Source of the DNA: Streptomyces sp. SM1
GTDB lineage: Bacteria; Actinomycetota; Actinomycetes; Streptomycetales; Streptomycetaceae
Reading direction: 5' to 3'
Assembly: GCF_002910825.1 (NCBI RefSeq)
Contig: NZ_NEUB01001044.1
Coordinates: forward strand, 1-34,710
Length of the DNA: 34,710 bases
In this document: one piece after another, positions 16,189-25,091 of the stretch
Layout of the letters: each line of letters begins with the position of its first letter
How positions within the stretch are numbered: the first letter of the stretch is position 1
Translations under genes and position numbers: made by a program
Notes under the pieces: model-generated
Seen by the model: the letters and a program-made list of their open reading frames with translations, nothing else
Told to the model about the DNA's origin: nothing
The model's database searches: none

Positions 16189-16552
16189 CACGGGCTCCGT
16201 ACGTCGTGACCTGGGCAGTACGGTCACCGTCGCACGGAGCGGGGGCGTGGTTCCTGGTGGACGCGGCGTTCGGGGGTACGGCCGGTGCGGGGCCGGTGCG
16301 GTGGGGCGCGGTCCGGCCGGCACGGCGGCGACGAGGTGGTCATGTGGCGGGCCGTGAGTCGGCGAGCGGCGTTCGGGGGCGTCCTGCCCCGGGATTCCCG
16401 CCCCCGCCGCCCGTTCAGGGGCGTGCCGGCGCGGGATTCCCGCCCCCGCCGCCCCTTCCCCCCTCCACTCTCGGCTTCGCCCGAGCGGGAGGTGCCCCCA
16501 TCGTCCCCGGGGGCTGCGCCCCCGGACCCCCTTGCGCGGTTCCCCGCGCCCC
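16189..16552. repeat. Repeat-filled gap between the two M19 genes
   Basis: No gene is present. It holds two 42-bp tandem copies (16371-16412 and 16413-16454), each ending GGGATTCCCGCCCCCGCCGC plus CC. A dispersed Streptomyces palindrome follows (16458-16500; arms around CTCTCGGCTTCGCCCGAGCG). Then comes a CCGGGGGC-TGC-GCCCCCGG hairpin (16507-16525) and, on the minus strand, the GGGGCGCGGGGAACCGCGC core (16534-16553), which reaches the stop codon of the intact dipeptidase. It probably terminates the purK-purE-dipeptidase transcript. Confidence 0.75.
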
Positions 16553-17746
16553 TTATGTGTCCAGGGACTCCAGTGTCGCGTGGGACGGTGCGCGGGTGGT
16601 GCGGAGGTCGCGGGAGACGTCCTCCGCGGCGGCCAGTACGCGTACCGCGTTCTGCCAGGTCAGCTTGGCCAGGTCGGACCTGGACCAGCCGCGGCCGAGC
16701 AGCTCGGCGATCAGGTTCGGGTAGGCGGACACGTCGCCGAGGCCGTCCGGGGTGAAGGCCGTGCCGTCGTAGTCGCCGCCGATGCCGAGGTGGTCGACGC
16801 CGGCGACCTCGCGCATGTGGTCCAGGTGGTCGGCGACCGTGGACACCGTCGCGACCGGGCGCGGGTGGGTCTCCTCGAAGGCCCGGTGGACCTTCATCCC
16901 CTCGGCCGTGGTGTCGTGGAAGCCGTGGGCGCGCATGTTCTCGTCGGCCGCCGCGGTCCAGTCGACGGCGGCCTGGAGCACGAACTTCGGGACGAACGTC
17001 ACCATCGCGACGCCACCGTTGGCCGGCAGCCGCTCCAGGACGCCGTCCGGGATGTTGCGCGGGTGGTCGCAGACCGCGCGGGCGGAGGAGTGGGAGAAGA
17101 TCACCGGCGCGGACGTGGCGTCGAGGGCGTCCCGCATGGTGGTCGCGGCGACGTGGGAGAGGTCGACCAGCATGCCGAGCCGGTTCATCTCCCGCACCAC
17201 CTCGCGGCCGAAGGCGGACAGGCCGCCCACTCCCGGCTCGTCCGTCGCCGAATCCGCCCACGCCACGTTGAAGTTGTGGGTGAGGGTCAGATAGCGGACC
17301 CCGAGGTCGTACAACCCCCGCAGCGTGCCGAGGGAGTCGGCTATCGAGTGGCCGCCCTCCGCCCCCATGAGGGAGGCGATACGGCCCTGCCGGCGCGCGG
17401 CCTGCATGTCGGCGGCGGTCAGCGCGGGCGCCAGGTCATCGGGGTACCGGGCCAGCAACTGCCGTACGCAGTCGATCTGTTCCAGCGTGGCCGGCACCGG
17501 GTCGGGCTGGTCCGCGCGGACGTACACCGACCAGAACTGCGCGCCGACCCCGCCCGCCCGCAGCCGGGGGATGTCGGTGTGCAGGTGGGCCGACTGGTCG
17601 GCGGCGATGTCGCGGGCGCCGAGGTCGTAGCGGACCTGTTCGCGCAGCGCCCACGGCAGGTCGTTGTGCCCGTCGACGACGGGGAACTCGGTCAGCAGCG
17701 CGCGGGCTTCGTCGAGGTGCTTCACGGCAGGACCCACCCCGCTCAC
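16553..17746 (-). CDS. Membrane dipeptidase-type M19 peptidase, intact
   Basis: This zinc-dependent dipeptidase of the renal dipeptidase family (397 aa) hydrolyses L-Xaa-L/D-Xaa dipeptides. All expected residues are present: H27 and D29 (DGHND), bridging E130 (MGAEGGH), H157 (LTHNFN), H198 (DLSHV), H219 (FSHSSAR) and D325 (GGDYDG). The close S. coelicolor relative, Sco3058, has been studied structurally and is an active dipeptidase. No signal peptide is visible, so it is probably cytosolic. The GTG at 17746 overlaps the purE stop (GTGA), indicating translational coupling; GTG codons at 17737 and 17725 are alternatives. Lying downstream of purK-purE, it is co-transcribed with purine synthesis genes for reasons that are not obvious. 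Confidence 0.94.
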   Translation of the reverse strand: MSGVGPAVKHLDEARALLTEFPVVDGHNDLPWALREQVRYDLGARDIAADQSAHLHTDIPRLRAGGVGAQFWSVYVRADQPDPVPATLEQIDCVRQLLARYPDDLAPALTAADMQAARRQGRIASLMGAEGGHSIADSLGTLRGLYDLGVRYLTLTHNFNVAWADSATDEPGVGGLSAFGREVVREMNRLGMLVDLSHVAATTMRDALDATSAPVIFSHSSARAVCDHPRNIPDGVLERLPANGGVAMVTFVPKFVLQAAVDWTAAADENMRAHGFHDTTAEGMKVHRAFEETHPRPVATVSTVADHLDHMREVAGVDHLGIGGDYDGTAFTPDGLGDVSAYPNLIAELLGRGWSRSDLAKLTWQNAVRVLAAAEDVSRDLRTTRAPSHATLESLDT

Positions 17747-18267
17747 TTGCCGAAGCCGAAGCCGTCGGCGGAGCCCTCGGCCTTGGCGCGCAGCCGCTTG
17801 CCCTTCTCGGCGGCCTGGTCGTTCAGCTCCTGCTGGAACTCCCGCATCCGGCCGAGGAGTTCCTCGTCGTGGGTGGCGAGGATCCGGGCGGCGAGCAGGC
17901 CCGCGTTGCGCGCGCCTGCCACGGAGACGGTGGCGACCGGGACACCGGCCGGCATCTGCACGATGGACAGCAGGGAGTCCATGCCGTCGAGGTACTTCAG
18001 CGGCACGGGCACACCGATGACGGGCAGCGGGGTGACCGAGGCGAGCATGCCGGGCAGATGGGCGGCGCCGCCCGCACCCGCGATGATCACCTTGAGTCCC
18101 CGCTCCGCGGCCTGCTCGCCGTACGCGATCATCTCGCGGGGCATGCGGTGCGCGGAGACGACGTCGACCTCGTAGTCGATCTCGAACTCGTCGAGGGCCT
18201 CGGCGGCCGCCTCCATGACGGGCCAGTCGGAGTCCGACCCCATGACAATGCCTACGACCGGGCTCAT
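17743..18267 (-). CDS. purE: N5-carboxyaminoimidazole ribonucleotide mutase PurE
   Basis: This is a class I PurE (174 aa), converting N5-CAIR to CAIR in de novo purine synthesis. GSDSDWPVM at the N-terminus binds the phosphate, SAHRMP contains the catalytic His, and [15 protein letters not shown] and the GVP segment complete the core. The C-terminus has a charged extension ([13 protein letters not shown]) longer than in E. coli PurE. The ATG overlaps the purK stop (ATGA), and its own stop overlaps the dipeptidase start (GTGA), so three genes are coupled head to tail. Confidence 0.97.
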   Translation of the reverse strand: MSPVVGIVMGSDSDWPVMEAAAEALDEFEIDYEVDVVSAHRMPREMIAYGEQAAERGLKVIIAGAGGAAHLPGMLASVTPLPVIGVPVPLKYLDGMDSLLSIVQMPAGVPVATVSVAGARNAGLLAARILATHDEELLGRMREFQQELNDQAAEKGKRLRAKAEGSADGFGFGK

Positions 18268-19406
18268 TCGGTGATCGTGCCTCTCAGGTAGCCGGCTGCG
18301 TGGCGTGCGCGCTCCAGCACGTCGTCCAGGTCGTCGCCGTAGGTGTTGACGTGGCCGACCTTGCGGCCGGGCTTCACGTCCTTGCCGTACATGTGGATCT
18401 TCAGCTGGGGGTCGCGGGCCATGCAGTGCAGGTACGCGGAGTACATGTCCGGGTAGTCGCCGCCGAGGACGTTCACCATGACCGTCCACTTCGCCCGCGG
18501 GCGCGGGTCGCCGAGCGGGAGGTCGAGGACGGCGCGGACGTGGTTGGCGAACTGCGAGGTGATCGCGCCGTCCATGGACCAGTGTCCGGAGTTGTGCGGG
18601 CGCATCGCGAGTTCGTTGACGAGGATGCGGCCGTCGCGGGTCTGGAACAGTTCGACCGCGAGATGGCCGACGACGCCGAGCTCCCCCGCGATGTGCAGTG
18701 CCATCTCCTCGGCCCGCAGCGCGAGTTCCTCGTCGAGGCCGGGCGCGGGCGCGATCACCGTGTCACAGACGCCGTTCACCTGCTGCGACTCCACGACCGG
18801 GTAGGCGACGGCCTGGCCGTGCGGGGAGCGGACCACGTTGGCGGCCAGCTCGCGCACGAAGTCGACCTTCTCCTCGGCGAGGACGGAAACGCCGGCCTTG
18901 AACGGCTCGGCGGCCTCCTCGGCGGAGCCGACGACCCACACGCCCTTGCCGTCGTAGCCGCCGCGGACCGTCTTGAGGACGACGGGGAACCCTCCCCCAC
19001 CCTCCGCCGCGAACGCGGCCACGTCCCCGGGGTCCGCGACGAGGCGGTGCCGCGGACACGGCACGCCGATCGCGTCGAGCCTCGCGCGCATCACGCCCTT
19101 GTCCTGGGCGTGCACGAGCGCGTCGGGGCCGGGGCGGACGGGGATACCGTCCGCCTCCAGGGCCCTGAGGTGCTCGGTGGGCACGTGCTCGTGGTCGAAG
19201 GTGATCACGTCGCAGCCGCGCGCGAAGTCGCGCAGCGTCTCCAGGTCGCGGTAGTCGCCGACGACGACATCGCCGACCACCTGTGCCGCGGAATCCTGCG
19301 GAGTGTCACTGAGAAGCTTGAACCTGATGCCGAGCGGGATGCCCGCCTCGTGTGTCATACGAGCGAGCTGGCCCCCGCCGACCATGCCGACTACCGGGAA
19401 CGTCAC
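18264..19406 (-). CDS. purK: N5-carboxyaminoimidazole ribonucleotide synthase PurK
   Basis: This ATP-grasp enzyme (380 aa) makes N5-CAIR from AIR, ATP and bicarbonate, and hands its unstable product to Pur[14 protein letters not shown] is the N-terminal nucleotide-binding loop. ATP-grasp elements follow at [34 protein letters not shown] and [24 protein letters not shown]. Length is normal. The start is GTG at 19406 with only a weak G-rich ribosome site. A Gly-rich run (EGGGGF) before PVVLK is a minor variation. The gene is divergent from the gtrA-like gene. Confidence 0.97.
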   Translation of the reverse strand: MTFPVVGMVGGGQLARMTHEAGIPLGIRFKLLSDTPQDSAAQVVGDVVVGDYRDLETLRDFARGCDVITFDHEHVPTEHLRALEADGIPVRPGPDALVHAQDKGVMRARLDAIGVPCPRHRLVADPGDVAAFAAEGGGGFPVVLKTVRGGYDGKGVWVVGSAEEAAEPFKAGVSVLAEEKVDFVRELAANVVRSPHGQAVAYPVVESQQVNGVCDTVIAPAPGLDEELALRAEEMALHIAGELGVVGHLAVELFQTRDGRILVNELAMRPHNSGHWSMDGAITSQFANHVRAVLDLPLGDPRPRAKWTVMVNVLGGDYPDMYSAYLHCMARDPQLKIHMYGKDVKPGRKVGHVNTYGDDLDDVLERARHAAGYLRGTITE

Positions 19407-19559
19407 GCCCCCAGGGTATCGGCCCGCGCCACGGTGGCCGATTTCGCACCCGTCGGGCGGGAAGGACCGCGGTCACCGCCCGCGTCCGCAGGAAGATCGC
19501 GCGGGTGGGTGGTTAGCATGGCTGGGTTGACGCATTCGACGGACGGGAGCCTGCAGGCG

Positions 19560-20057
19560 ATGGAACGCGGTTCCCCGGGGCTTCGACGTCTCTTCCGGGA
19601 AATGGCCAAGTTCGGCGCGGTGGGGGGAGCCGGCGTACTGGTCAACCTGGGTGTGTTCAACCTGGTCCGGCAGCTGACCGACCTCCCGGTGGTACGGGCG
19701 AGCGTCATCGCCACCATCGTGGCGATCGTCTTCAACTACGTCGGTTTCCGGTACTTCGCCTACCGGGACCGCGACAAGTCCGGACGCACCCGGGAGATGT
19801 CGCTGTTCCTGCTGTTCAGCGCCGTCGGCCTGGTCATCGAGAACGGCGTGCTGTACACGGCGACATACGGTTTCGGCTGGGACAGCTCGCTGCAGAGCAA
19901 CATCTTCAAGTTCCTCGGCATCGGCATCGCGACGCTCTTCCGCTTCTGGTCCTACCGCACCTGGGTGTTCCGCGCGCTGCCGGCCCGGGGGCCGGTGGCG
20001 GGGTCGGGCCCGGTCACCGGTGGCCGGGGCCGCCAGTCGAAGCAGCGGGTTCCCTAG
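19560..20057 (+). CDS. GtrA family membrane protein
   Basis: This 165-aa polytopic protein has four predicted transmembrane helices: AKFGAVGGAGVLVNLGVFNLV, VIATIVAIVFNYVGFRYFAY, LFLLFSAVGLVIENGVLYTA and FKFLGIGIATLFRFWSYRTWVF. GtrA-type proteins are thought to flip or present polyprenyl-linked sugars for O-antigen or wall polysaccharide modification. Here it fits the envelope-glycan content of the window. The ATG at 19560 (MERGSPG) has GGAG 10 nt upstream; an in-frame ATG at 19518 (MAGLTH) is the alternative, and the region just before it (TTAGCAT) looks promoter-like. The basic C-terminus (GGRGRQSKQRVP) is cytoplasmic. Confidence 0.88.
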   Translation: MERGSPGLRRLFREMAKFGAVGGAGVLVNLGVFNLVRQLTDLPVVRASVIATIVAIVFNYVGFRYFAYRDRDKSGRTREMSLFLLFSAVGLVIENGVLYTATYGFGWDSSLQSNIFKFLGIGIATLFRFWSYRTWVFRALPARGPVAGSGPVTGGRGRQSKQRVP

Positions 20058-20143
20058 CCTGCCGGCACCCTGCCGTCCGCCGCCCGCCTTCCGCCGGCGA
20101 CCGCACACCTTCCGGCCACCCCCGCACCGCGCCGCCCTCGCCG

Positions 20144-21418
20144 TCAGCGGACGGTGCGGCCGTTGTGCGCGGCCGGGGACTTCTGCGGGGGTGTGCGGGA
20201 GAGGAACAGGCCGAAGACGGCGGGGCTGGCCTGGAGCATCTCCAGACGGCCGCCGTCGGCCTCCGCCAGGTCCCGGGCGACGGCGAGTCCGATGCCGGTG
20301 GAGTTGTGACCGCTGATCGCCCGCTCGAAGATCCGGGCGCCCAGGTCGGCGGGGACGCCGGGGCCCTCGTCGGTGACCTCGACGACGACCTGGTTGCCGG
20401 TGACCCGGGTCCGCAGGGCGACCGTGCCACCACCGTGCATCAGGGAGTTCTCGATCAGCGCGGCCAGCACCTGGGCGACCGCGCCCGGTGTGCCCACGGC
20501 CCGCAGTTCCCGCTTGCCGGACGTGACGATCGCGCGGCCCGCGCTGCGGTAGGCGGGGCGCCACTCGGCGAGCTGCTGGGTGATCACCTCGTCGAGGTCG
20601 AAGGTGACCGCGGAGCCGGTACGGGGGTCGCGGGAGTTGGTCAGCAGCCGCTCCACCACGTCGGTCAGCCGTTCCACCTGCGCCAGCGCGATCGTCGCCT
20701 CCTCCTTCACCGTGTCCGGGTCGTCGGTGAGGGTGATCTCCTCCAGCCGCATCGACAGAGCGGTGAGCGGGGTGCGCAGCTGGTGGGAGGCGTCGGCGGC
20801 CAGGCGGCGCTCGGCGGTCAGCATGCGGCCGATGCGTTCGGCGGAGGAGTCCAGCACGTCCGCGACCCGGTCCAGCTCGGGGACACCGTAGCGGCGGTGC
20901 CGGGGGCGCGGGTCGCCGGAACCGAGACGTTCGGCGGTCTCCGCGAGGTCGGTCAGCGGTGAGGCGAGCCGGCTCGCCTGGCGGATCGCCAGCAGCACCG
21001 CGGCGATCACCGCCAGCAGCGCCACCAGGCCGATGATCAGCAGCGTACGGCCGACCTCCCGGGTCACCGAGGAGCGCGGTTCCTGGACGGTGACCGTCTC
21101 ACCCTCCTTGCCGGGTGCCGACGCGCTGATGACGTCGCCGTCCGGTCTGGTGCCGACCTCGATGGGCGGTTTGCCGGGGATCTCGACGAGGGCGTACCGG
21201 TCCTCGGTGATCTGCTCGCTCAGGATCTCGGCGGTGACCTTGTCCTCGACGAGCAGCCGGCTGTCGACGATGCTGGCCAGCCGCACCGCCTCGGACTCCA
21301 CCCGCTCCCTGGCGGTCTCGCTGATCGTGCGGGTCTCCACGATCACCAGGGAGACGCCGAAGACGGCGATCACGACGAGCACCACGGCGAGCGTGGACTG
21401 GATCAGGCGACGGCGCAT
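20144..21418 (-). CDS. Sensor histidine kinase
   Basis: This is the membrane sensor of a two-component pair (424 aa). TM1 lies at about 8-27, then an extracytoplasmic sensor loop of about 95 residues, then TM2 at 124-146, a HAMP domain (147-200), and the dimerisation domain with ASHQLRTPLTAL, in which H212 is phosphorylated. The HATPase domain has N-box IENSLMHG, G1 DEGPGVP and G2 GIGLAVA. It lies 34 nt downstream of its response regulator gene. The F-box region is compressed (IFERAISGHNSTGIGLA), a common EnvZ/OmpR-type variant in actinobacteria. The stimulus is unknown. Confidence 0.94.
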   Translation of the reverse strand: MRRRLIQSTLAVVLVVIAVFGVSLVIVETRTISETARERVESEAVRLASIVDSRLLVEDKVTAEILSEQITEDRYALVEIPGKPPIEVGTRPDGDVISASAPGKEGETVTVQEPRSSVTREVGRTLLIIGLVALLAVIAAVLLAIRQASRLASPLTDLAETAERLGSGDPRPRHRRYGVPELDRVADVLDSSAERIGRMLTAERRLAADASHQLRTPLTALSMRLEEITLTDDPDTVKEEATIALAQVERLTDVVERLLTNSRDPRTGSAVTFDLDEVITQQLAEWRPAYRSAGRAIVTSGKRELRAVGTPGAVAQVLAALIENSLMHGGGTVALRTRVTGNQVVVEVTDEGPGVPADLGARIFERAISGHNSTGIGLAVARDLAEADGGRLEMLQASPAVFGLFLSRTPPQKSPAAHNGRTVR

Positions 21419-21452
21419 GTTCTCTTACCCTGAGCCGGACCCCGTCGGGGGT

Positions 21453-22130
21453 TCAGCTCTTCTCGAAACGGAAGCCCACACCGCGCACGGTCGCGATGTA
21501 GCGGGGGTTGGCGGCGTCGTCGCCCAGTTTCTTGCGCAGCCAGGAGATGTGCATGTCGAGGGTCTTGGTGGAGGACCACCAGGTGGTGTCCCAGACCTCG
21601 CGCATCAGCTGGTCACGGGTGACGACCCGGCCCGCGTCCCGCACCAGGACCCGCAGCAGGTCGAACTCCTTGGCGGTGAGCTGGAGCTCCTCCTCGCCCA
21701 TCCACGCCCGGTGCGACTCGACGTCGATACGCACCCCGTGGGTGGCGGGCGGCTGCTGGGGTTCGGTGGAGCCGCGCCGCAGCAGGGCGCGGACCCGGGC
21801 GAGCAGTTCGGCGAGGCGGAACGGCTTGGTGACGTAGTCGTCGGCGCCCGCGTCCAGGCCCACGACGGTGTCCACCTCGTCCGCGCGGGCGGTCAGGATC
21901 AGCAGCGGAACCGTGTGCCCCTCGGAGCGCAGCCGGCGGGCGACCTCCAGGCCGTCCATGCCGGGCAGGCCGAGATCCAGCACCACCAGGTCGACGCCGC
22001 CCTGCATTCCGGCGTCGAGCGCGCCGGGTCCGTCCTCACGCACCTCGACTTCGTAGCCCTCCCGGCGCAGGGCGCGGGCCAGCGGCTCCGAGATGGACGC
22101 GTCGTCCTCGGCGAGCAGTACACGGGTCAT
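21453..22130 (-). CDS. OmpR/PhoB-family response regulator
   Basis: This is the DNA-binding partner of the kinase downstream (225 aa). The receiver domain contains LLAEDD (5-10), the phosphoacceptor D52 in VVLDLGLPGMDG, LTAR and the YVTKPF lysine motif. The C-terminal winged helix contains LTAKEFDLLRVLVRDAGRVVTRDQLMREVW and ends ATVRGVGFRFE. The ATG at 22130 has no clear ribosome site; the frame extends upstream but the receiver fold starts here. The target promoters are unknown; the divergent POT transporter gene, 520 bp away, is a candidate. Confidence 0.94.
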   Translation of the reverse strand: MTRVLLAEDDASISEPLARALRREGYEVEVREDGPGALDAGMQGGVDLVVLDLGLPGMDGLEVARRLRSEGHTVPLLILTARADEVDTVVGLDAGADDYVTKPFRLAELLARVRALLRRGSTEPQQPPATHGVRIDVESHRAWMGEEELQLTAKEFDLLRVLVRDAGRVVTRDQLMREVWDTTWWSSTKTLDMHISWLRKKLGDDAANPRYIATVRGVGFRFEKS

Positions 22131-22651
22131 GGCAGTGATGGTAGTCCCGTCGCGGTGCGCCCAGTGGTGTGATCGCCGGGCCGGGTTCTTACCTCCGGCA
22201 CACCTGTCCCTCACCTCCGGCGGCCACGGTACGGACCTGGGGGTGTGGGGTGCGATGGCGGGGGCAGCCTTCGAATGAGCGATCCGGTTCCTTCCTCACC
22301 TGTGATCCGCGTCTCACGTCCTTCCATATCCGGCACTGTCCTGCCGTATGGTGAATTCACGCCTGTTGCACCACGGGGACCTTTGGCGCAGTCGACGCCG
22401 AGGGTCTCTTCTGTGTGCGGGCCGGTTTTCCGCCGGCCCCGGAAGGAATGACCTGTGGCCGGGCCTCGCCGCGCGTGGACGCGACGGCAGAGGCGCGGAT
22501 CCCGGTGGTCGCCGTCCGCCGCTCCGCGATCCGGGGCGGCCTCCCCCGGGCGTGGGGTGGACGGTACGGCCTCGCCGGTGCCGGCCTGCCCCCCACCGGG
22601 CGCGTATCGGTATCCGCAATCCGCGACGCGTCCCGACAGCAAGGAACGACC
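22131..22651. other. Long intergenic leader of the POT transporter gene
   Basis: This 521-bp region has no supported gene. It contains the dyad at 22324-22351, a TATGGT -10-like box at 22347-22352, and an EcoRI-like GAATTC. A hairpin GGGCCGG-TTTTCCG-CCGGCCC lies near 22419-22440. If transcription starts near 22358, the transporter mRNA would have a leader of about 295 nt. An open frame from 22348 has a leader-peptide-like beginning but no early stop. Confidence 0.5.
22324..22351. promoter_or_regulatory. Dyad overlapping a -10-like box
   Basis: CCATA-TC-CGGCA-CTGTCC-TGCCG-TATGG is an interrupted inverted repeat with two 5-bp arm pairs and a 2-nt bulge. Its right end contains TATGGT, a plausible -10 box. 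It could be an operator for the transporter promoter. No convincing -35 is visible. Confidence 0.45.
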
Positions 22652-24148
22652 ATGGCGTCCAGCCTGACGAAGGACTCGGTATCTCCGGGCACCCCCGGTT
22701 CCGAGAAGACCTTCTTCGGCCACCCCCGCGGACTGGCCACACTCTTCATGACCGAGATGTGGGAGCGGTTCTCCTACTACGGAATGAGGGCCCTGCTCCC
22801 GCTGTACCTCGTCGCGCCGGGCGGACTGGGTCTGAGCGCGGGCACCGCCACCGCGATCTACTCGGTCTACCTCTCGCTGGTGTACCTGCTCACGATGCCG
22901 GGCGGCTGGTTCGGCGACCGCGTGTGGGGCCCCCGCAAGACCGTGGCCGTCGCCGGCGGCATCATCATGCTGGGCCATCTGACGCTGGCCCTGCCGTCCT
23001 CCGGCACCTTCTACGCGGGGCTCGGCCTGGTCGCCATCGGCTCCGGTCTGCTGAAGGCCAATATCTCCACGATGGTCGGCCAGCTCTACCAGGGCCCGGA
23101 CGACCCGCGCCGGGACGGCGGCTTCACCGTCTTCTACATGGGCATCAACCTGGGTGCCTTCGCCGCGCCGCTGATCATCGGCACCATCGGTGAGAACGTC
23201 AACTGGCACCTGGGTTTCGCGCTCGCCGCGGCCGGCATGGGCCTGGGCGTGGTGCAGTTCCTGCTGGGCAGCCGTCACCTGGACGCCCGGTCCAGCGTCG
23301 TCCCGAAGCCGCTGTCGGCCGAGGAGAGGTCCTCGACGCTGCGCAAGGCCGCGCTGTGGGCGGGCGTCGCCTTCGTCGCGTACGCCGTCCTCGGCATCAC
23401 CGGCACCTACACCCTGAACTGGGTCCTGGTCCCGCTGACGCTGCTCGGCGTGATCGTCCCGGTGATGGTGATCGCCCGCATCAAGCGCGACAAGGACCTG
23501 GACCGCGCCGAGCAGTCCAAGATGTCCGCGTACATCTGGTTCTTCGTCGCCGCGGCGATCTTCTGGATGATCTACGACCAGGGCGGCTCGACCCTGTCGA
23601 TCTTCGCCGCCTCGTCGGCCGAGAACAGCGTCCTCGGCTGGGACTTCCCGGTCTCCTGGTACCAGTCGGTCAACCCCGTCCTGATCATGGCGCTGGCTCC
23701 GGTCTTCGCCTGGATCTGGCTGGCACTGAACCGGCGCGGCAAGGAGCCGAGCACGATCGTGAAGTTCGCTTCCGGTCTCGTGCTGGTCGGTGTGTCGTTC
23801 TTCCTCTTCCTTGCCCCGCTGTCGATCGCCGAGGGCGGTCACAAGGCGGCGGCGCTGTGGCTGGTGGCGATCTACTTCACCCAGACCGTCGGTGAGCTGC
23901 TGCTCTCCCCGGTCGGCCTGTCGGTCACCACGAAGATGGCGCCGGCGAAGTACGCCTCGCAGATGATGGGTGTCTGGTTCCTGGCCGTGACCGCCGGTGA
24001 CGCCACGACCGGACTGCTGTCCATCGCCGGCGTCGACCTGAACAGGACGGGCATCGTCGCGATGGAGGCGACGCTCGCGGTGCTGGCCGGTGTCGCGGTG
24101 TGGATGTACCGCAAGAGGGTGAAGACCCTCATGGGCGACGTGCGCTGA
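22652..24148 (+). CDS. POT/PTR-family proton-coupled peptide transporter
   Basis: This 498-aa member of the major facilitator superfamily imports di- and tripeptides with protons. The family ExxER motif is present as E35-MW-E38-R39 in the first helix (TEMWERFSYYGMRALL), and the PTR2 signature appears as FYMGINLGAFAAP in helix 5. Later helices include IWFFVAAAIFWMIYDQGGSTLS and TVGELLLSPVGLSVTTKMAP, both typical of bacterial POTs. The length and about 14 hydrophobic segments are normal. The start at 22652 has AAGGAA 6 nt upstream. The encoded transporter complements the dipeptidase genes in the same window, but they are not in one operon. Confidence 0.94.
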   Translation: MASSLTKDSVSPGTPGSEKTFFGHPRGLATLFMTEMWERFSYYGMRALLPLYLVAPGGLGLSAGTATAIYSVYLSLVYLLTMPGGWFGDRVWGPRKTVAVAGGIIMLGHLTLALPSSGTFYAGLGLVAIGSGLLKANISTMVGQLYQGPDDPRRDGGFTVFYMGINLGAFAAPLIIGTIGENVNWHLGFALAAAGMGLGVVQFLLGSRHLDARSSVVPKPLSAEERSSTLRKAALWAGVAFVAYAVLGITGTYTLNWVLVPLTLLGVIVPVMVIARIKRDKDLDRAEQSKMSAYIWFFVAAAIFWMIYDQGGSTLSIFAASSAENSVLGWDFPVSWYQSVNPVLIMALAPVFAWIWLALNRRGKEPSTIVKFASGLVLVGVSFFLFLAPLSIAEGGHKAAALWLVAIYFTQTVGELLLSPVGLSVTTKMAPAKYASQMMGVWFLAVTAGDATTGLLSIAGVDLNRTGIVAMEATLAVLAGVAVWMYRKRVKTLMGDVR

Positions 24149-24178
24149 GCGGTACCGGGACCCGCGTCCACGACTGCG

Positions 24179-24246
24179 AACGCCGGAGGGGCTGATGTCA
24201 GCCCCTCCGGCGTTTGAGGAGCGGGGTCCGGGGCGGGGCCCCGCTC
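24179..24246. terminator. Double hairpin terminator, dispersed Streptomyces element
   Basis: A 17-bp stem (AACGCCGGAGGGGCTGA with its complement, TG loop) at 24179-24214 is followed by GAGGA and a second hairpin at about 24218-24246 (GAGCGGGGTCC with GGGCCCCGCTC). The CCGGCGTTTGAGGA junction is one of the repeated intergenic sequences common in this genus. It separates the convergent transporter and anti-sigma genes. Confidence 0.85.
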
Positions 24247-24297
24247 CGGGACGGGGCGGGACGGGGCGGCGGGGGCGCCTCACCGTGCCCCGGAGGG

Positions 24298-24849
24298 CTA
24301 CGCGGGTGTGCCCAGCTCCGCCCACACCGTCTTGCCCGCCACATCGGCCGCACGGACGACGCCCCAGTCCAGGCACAGCCGCTGGACGATGAACATACCG
24401 TGACCACCGGGCCGCCCCGCCCGGTGCGGGGTGCGCGGGGCCGGCTGACCCGTGCCGCGGTCGGTGACCTCCAGCCGGATCACCTTCTTGTCGCAGGTGA
24501 TCGCCATGTGGTCCGGCCCCTCGGCGTGCAGGCAGGCGTTGGTGACCAGCTCCGAGACGACGAGCAGGACGTCCTCGGCGGCGGCCCGTCGGTCCGCGGT
24601 GGCGGCGGGCAGCCAGCCCCACTCGTACAGCGCCTGACGGGTGAAGTCACGGGCGAGCGGGACGACTCCGCTCTGGCCGTCGAAGTCGAGCCGGCGGATC
24701 CCGCCGCCCGCGGAGCCCGGCGGCGCGGTGGGCGTGGTCACGCCGCCTTCGGGCGCGCCCCCGGCCGGCGCCGCGCCCCCGGGCATCCCGGAAGCGCCGC
24801 CGGGCTCCGGACCGCGGTCGCCCGGCGAATAGGGCCGGGTGGTGCTCAT
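24298..24849 (-). CDS. Anti-sigma factor, RsbW-like serine kinase (HATPase_c_2)
   Basis: This 183-aa GHKL ATPase probably binds and inhibits the sigma factor encoded nearby and phosphorylates the STAS antagonist. The first 50 residues are Pro/Gly-rich and disordered (GGAAPAGGAPEGG). The ATPase domain has the N-box VSELVTNACLHA, G1 DRGTGQP and a G2-like GGHGMFIVQRLCLDWG. The start at 24849 has a GAGGTG ribosome site. A terminator lies between it and the upstream STAS gene, and a low-GC stretch at 24880-24900 could hold its own promoter. The equivalent in S. coelicolor is, from memory, the SigI anti-sigma factor ArsI; I have not verified orthology. Confidence 0.88.
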   Translation of the reverse strand: MSTTRPYSPGDRGPEPGGASGMPGGAAPAGGAPEGGVTTPTAPPGSAGGGIRRLDFDGQSGVVPLARDFTRQALYEWGWLPAATADRRAAAEDVLLVVSELVTNACLHAEGPDHMAITCDKKVIRLEVTDRGTGQPAPRTPHRAGRPGGHGMFIVQRLCLDWGVVRAADVAGKTVWAELGTPA

Positions 24850-25027
24850 CAGCGCTTCACCTCACCGTGTCACCGGTTCACGATTCAAAAGATTGCGTAC
24901 TCGGTCGGTCACGCACGTACGGCACGTCCGGTTCCCGGCACCCTCGCGACCACCGTGTCCGGCCCGTTCAGGGTGTCTCCTGCCCGGGCGCACCGACGGG
25001 ACACCCCCGTATTCGCACGAAAAGGCG

Positions 25028-25049
25028 CGCCGGGGGGACACCCCCGGCG
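25028..25049 (-). terminator. Hairpin with T-run after the STAS gene
   Basis: On the minus strand an 8-bp stem (CGCCGGGG with CCCCGGCG, GTGTCC loop) is followed by CGCCTTTT. A T-run is rare in this window, so this is a good intrinsic terminator. It would separate the STAS gene from the anti-sigma gene downstream. Confidence 0.7.
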
Positions 25050-25091
25050 ACGGGAGCGGCGGAAGCGCCCCGCCGGGCATGCCCGCGCGGA

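Noticed and set aside
18980..19010. Gly-rich run in PurK as another in-gene dispersed element
   Set aside because: Only a short CCCTCCCCCACCCTCC stretch is seen; it lacks the CTCGG/CCGAG core of the element, so the match is not convincing.
22211..24622. 803-codon minus-strand open frame
   Set aside because: It is antisense to the POT transporter and low in complexity (Gly/Arg/Asp/Gln), with no domain.
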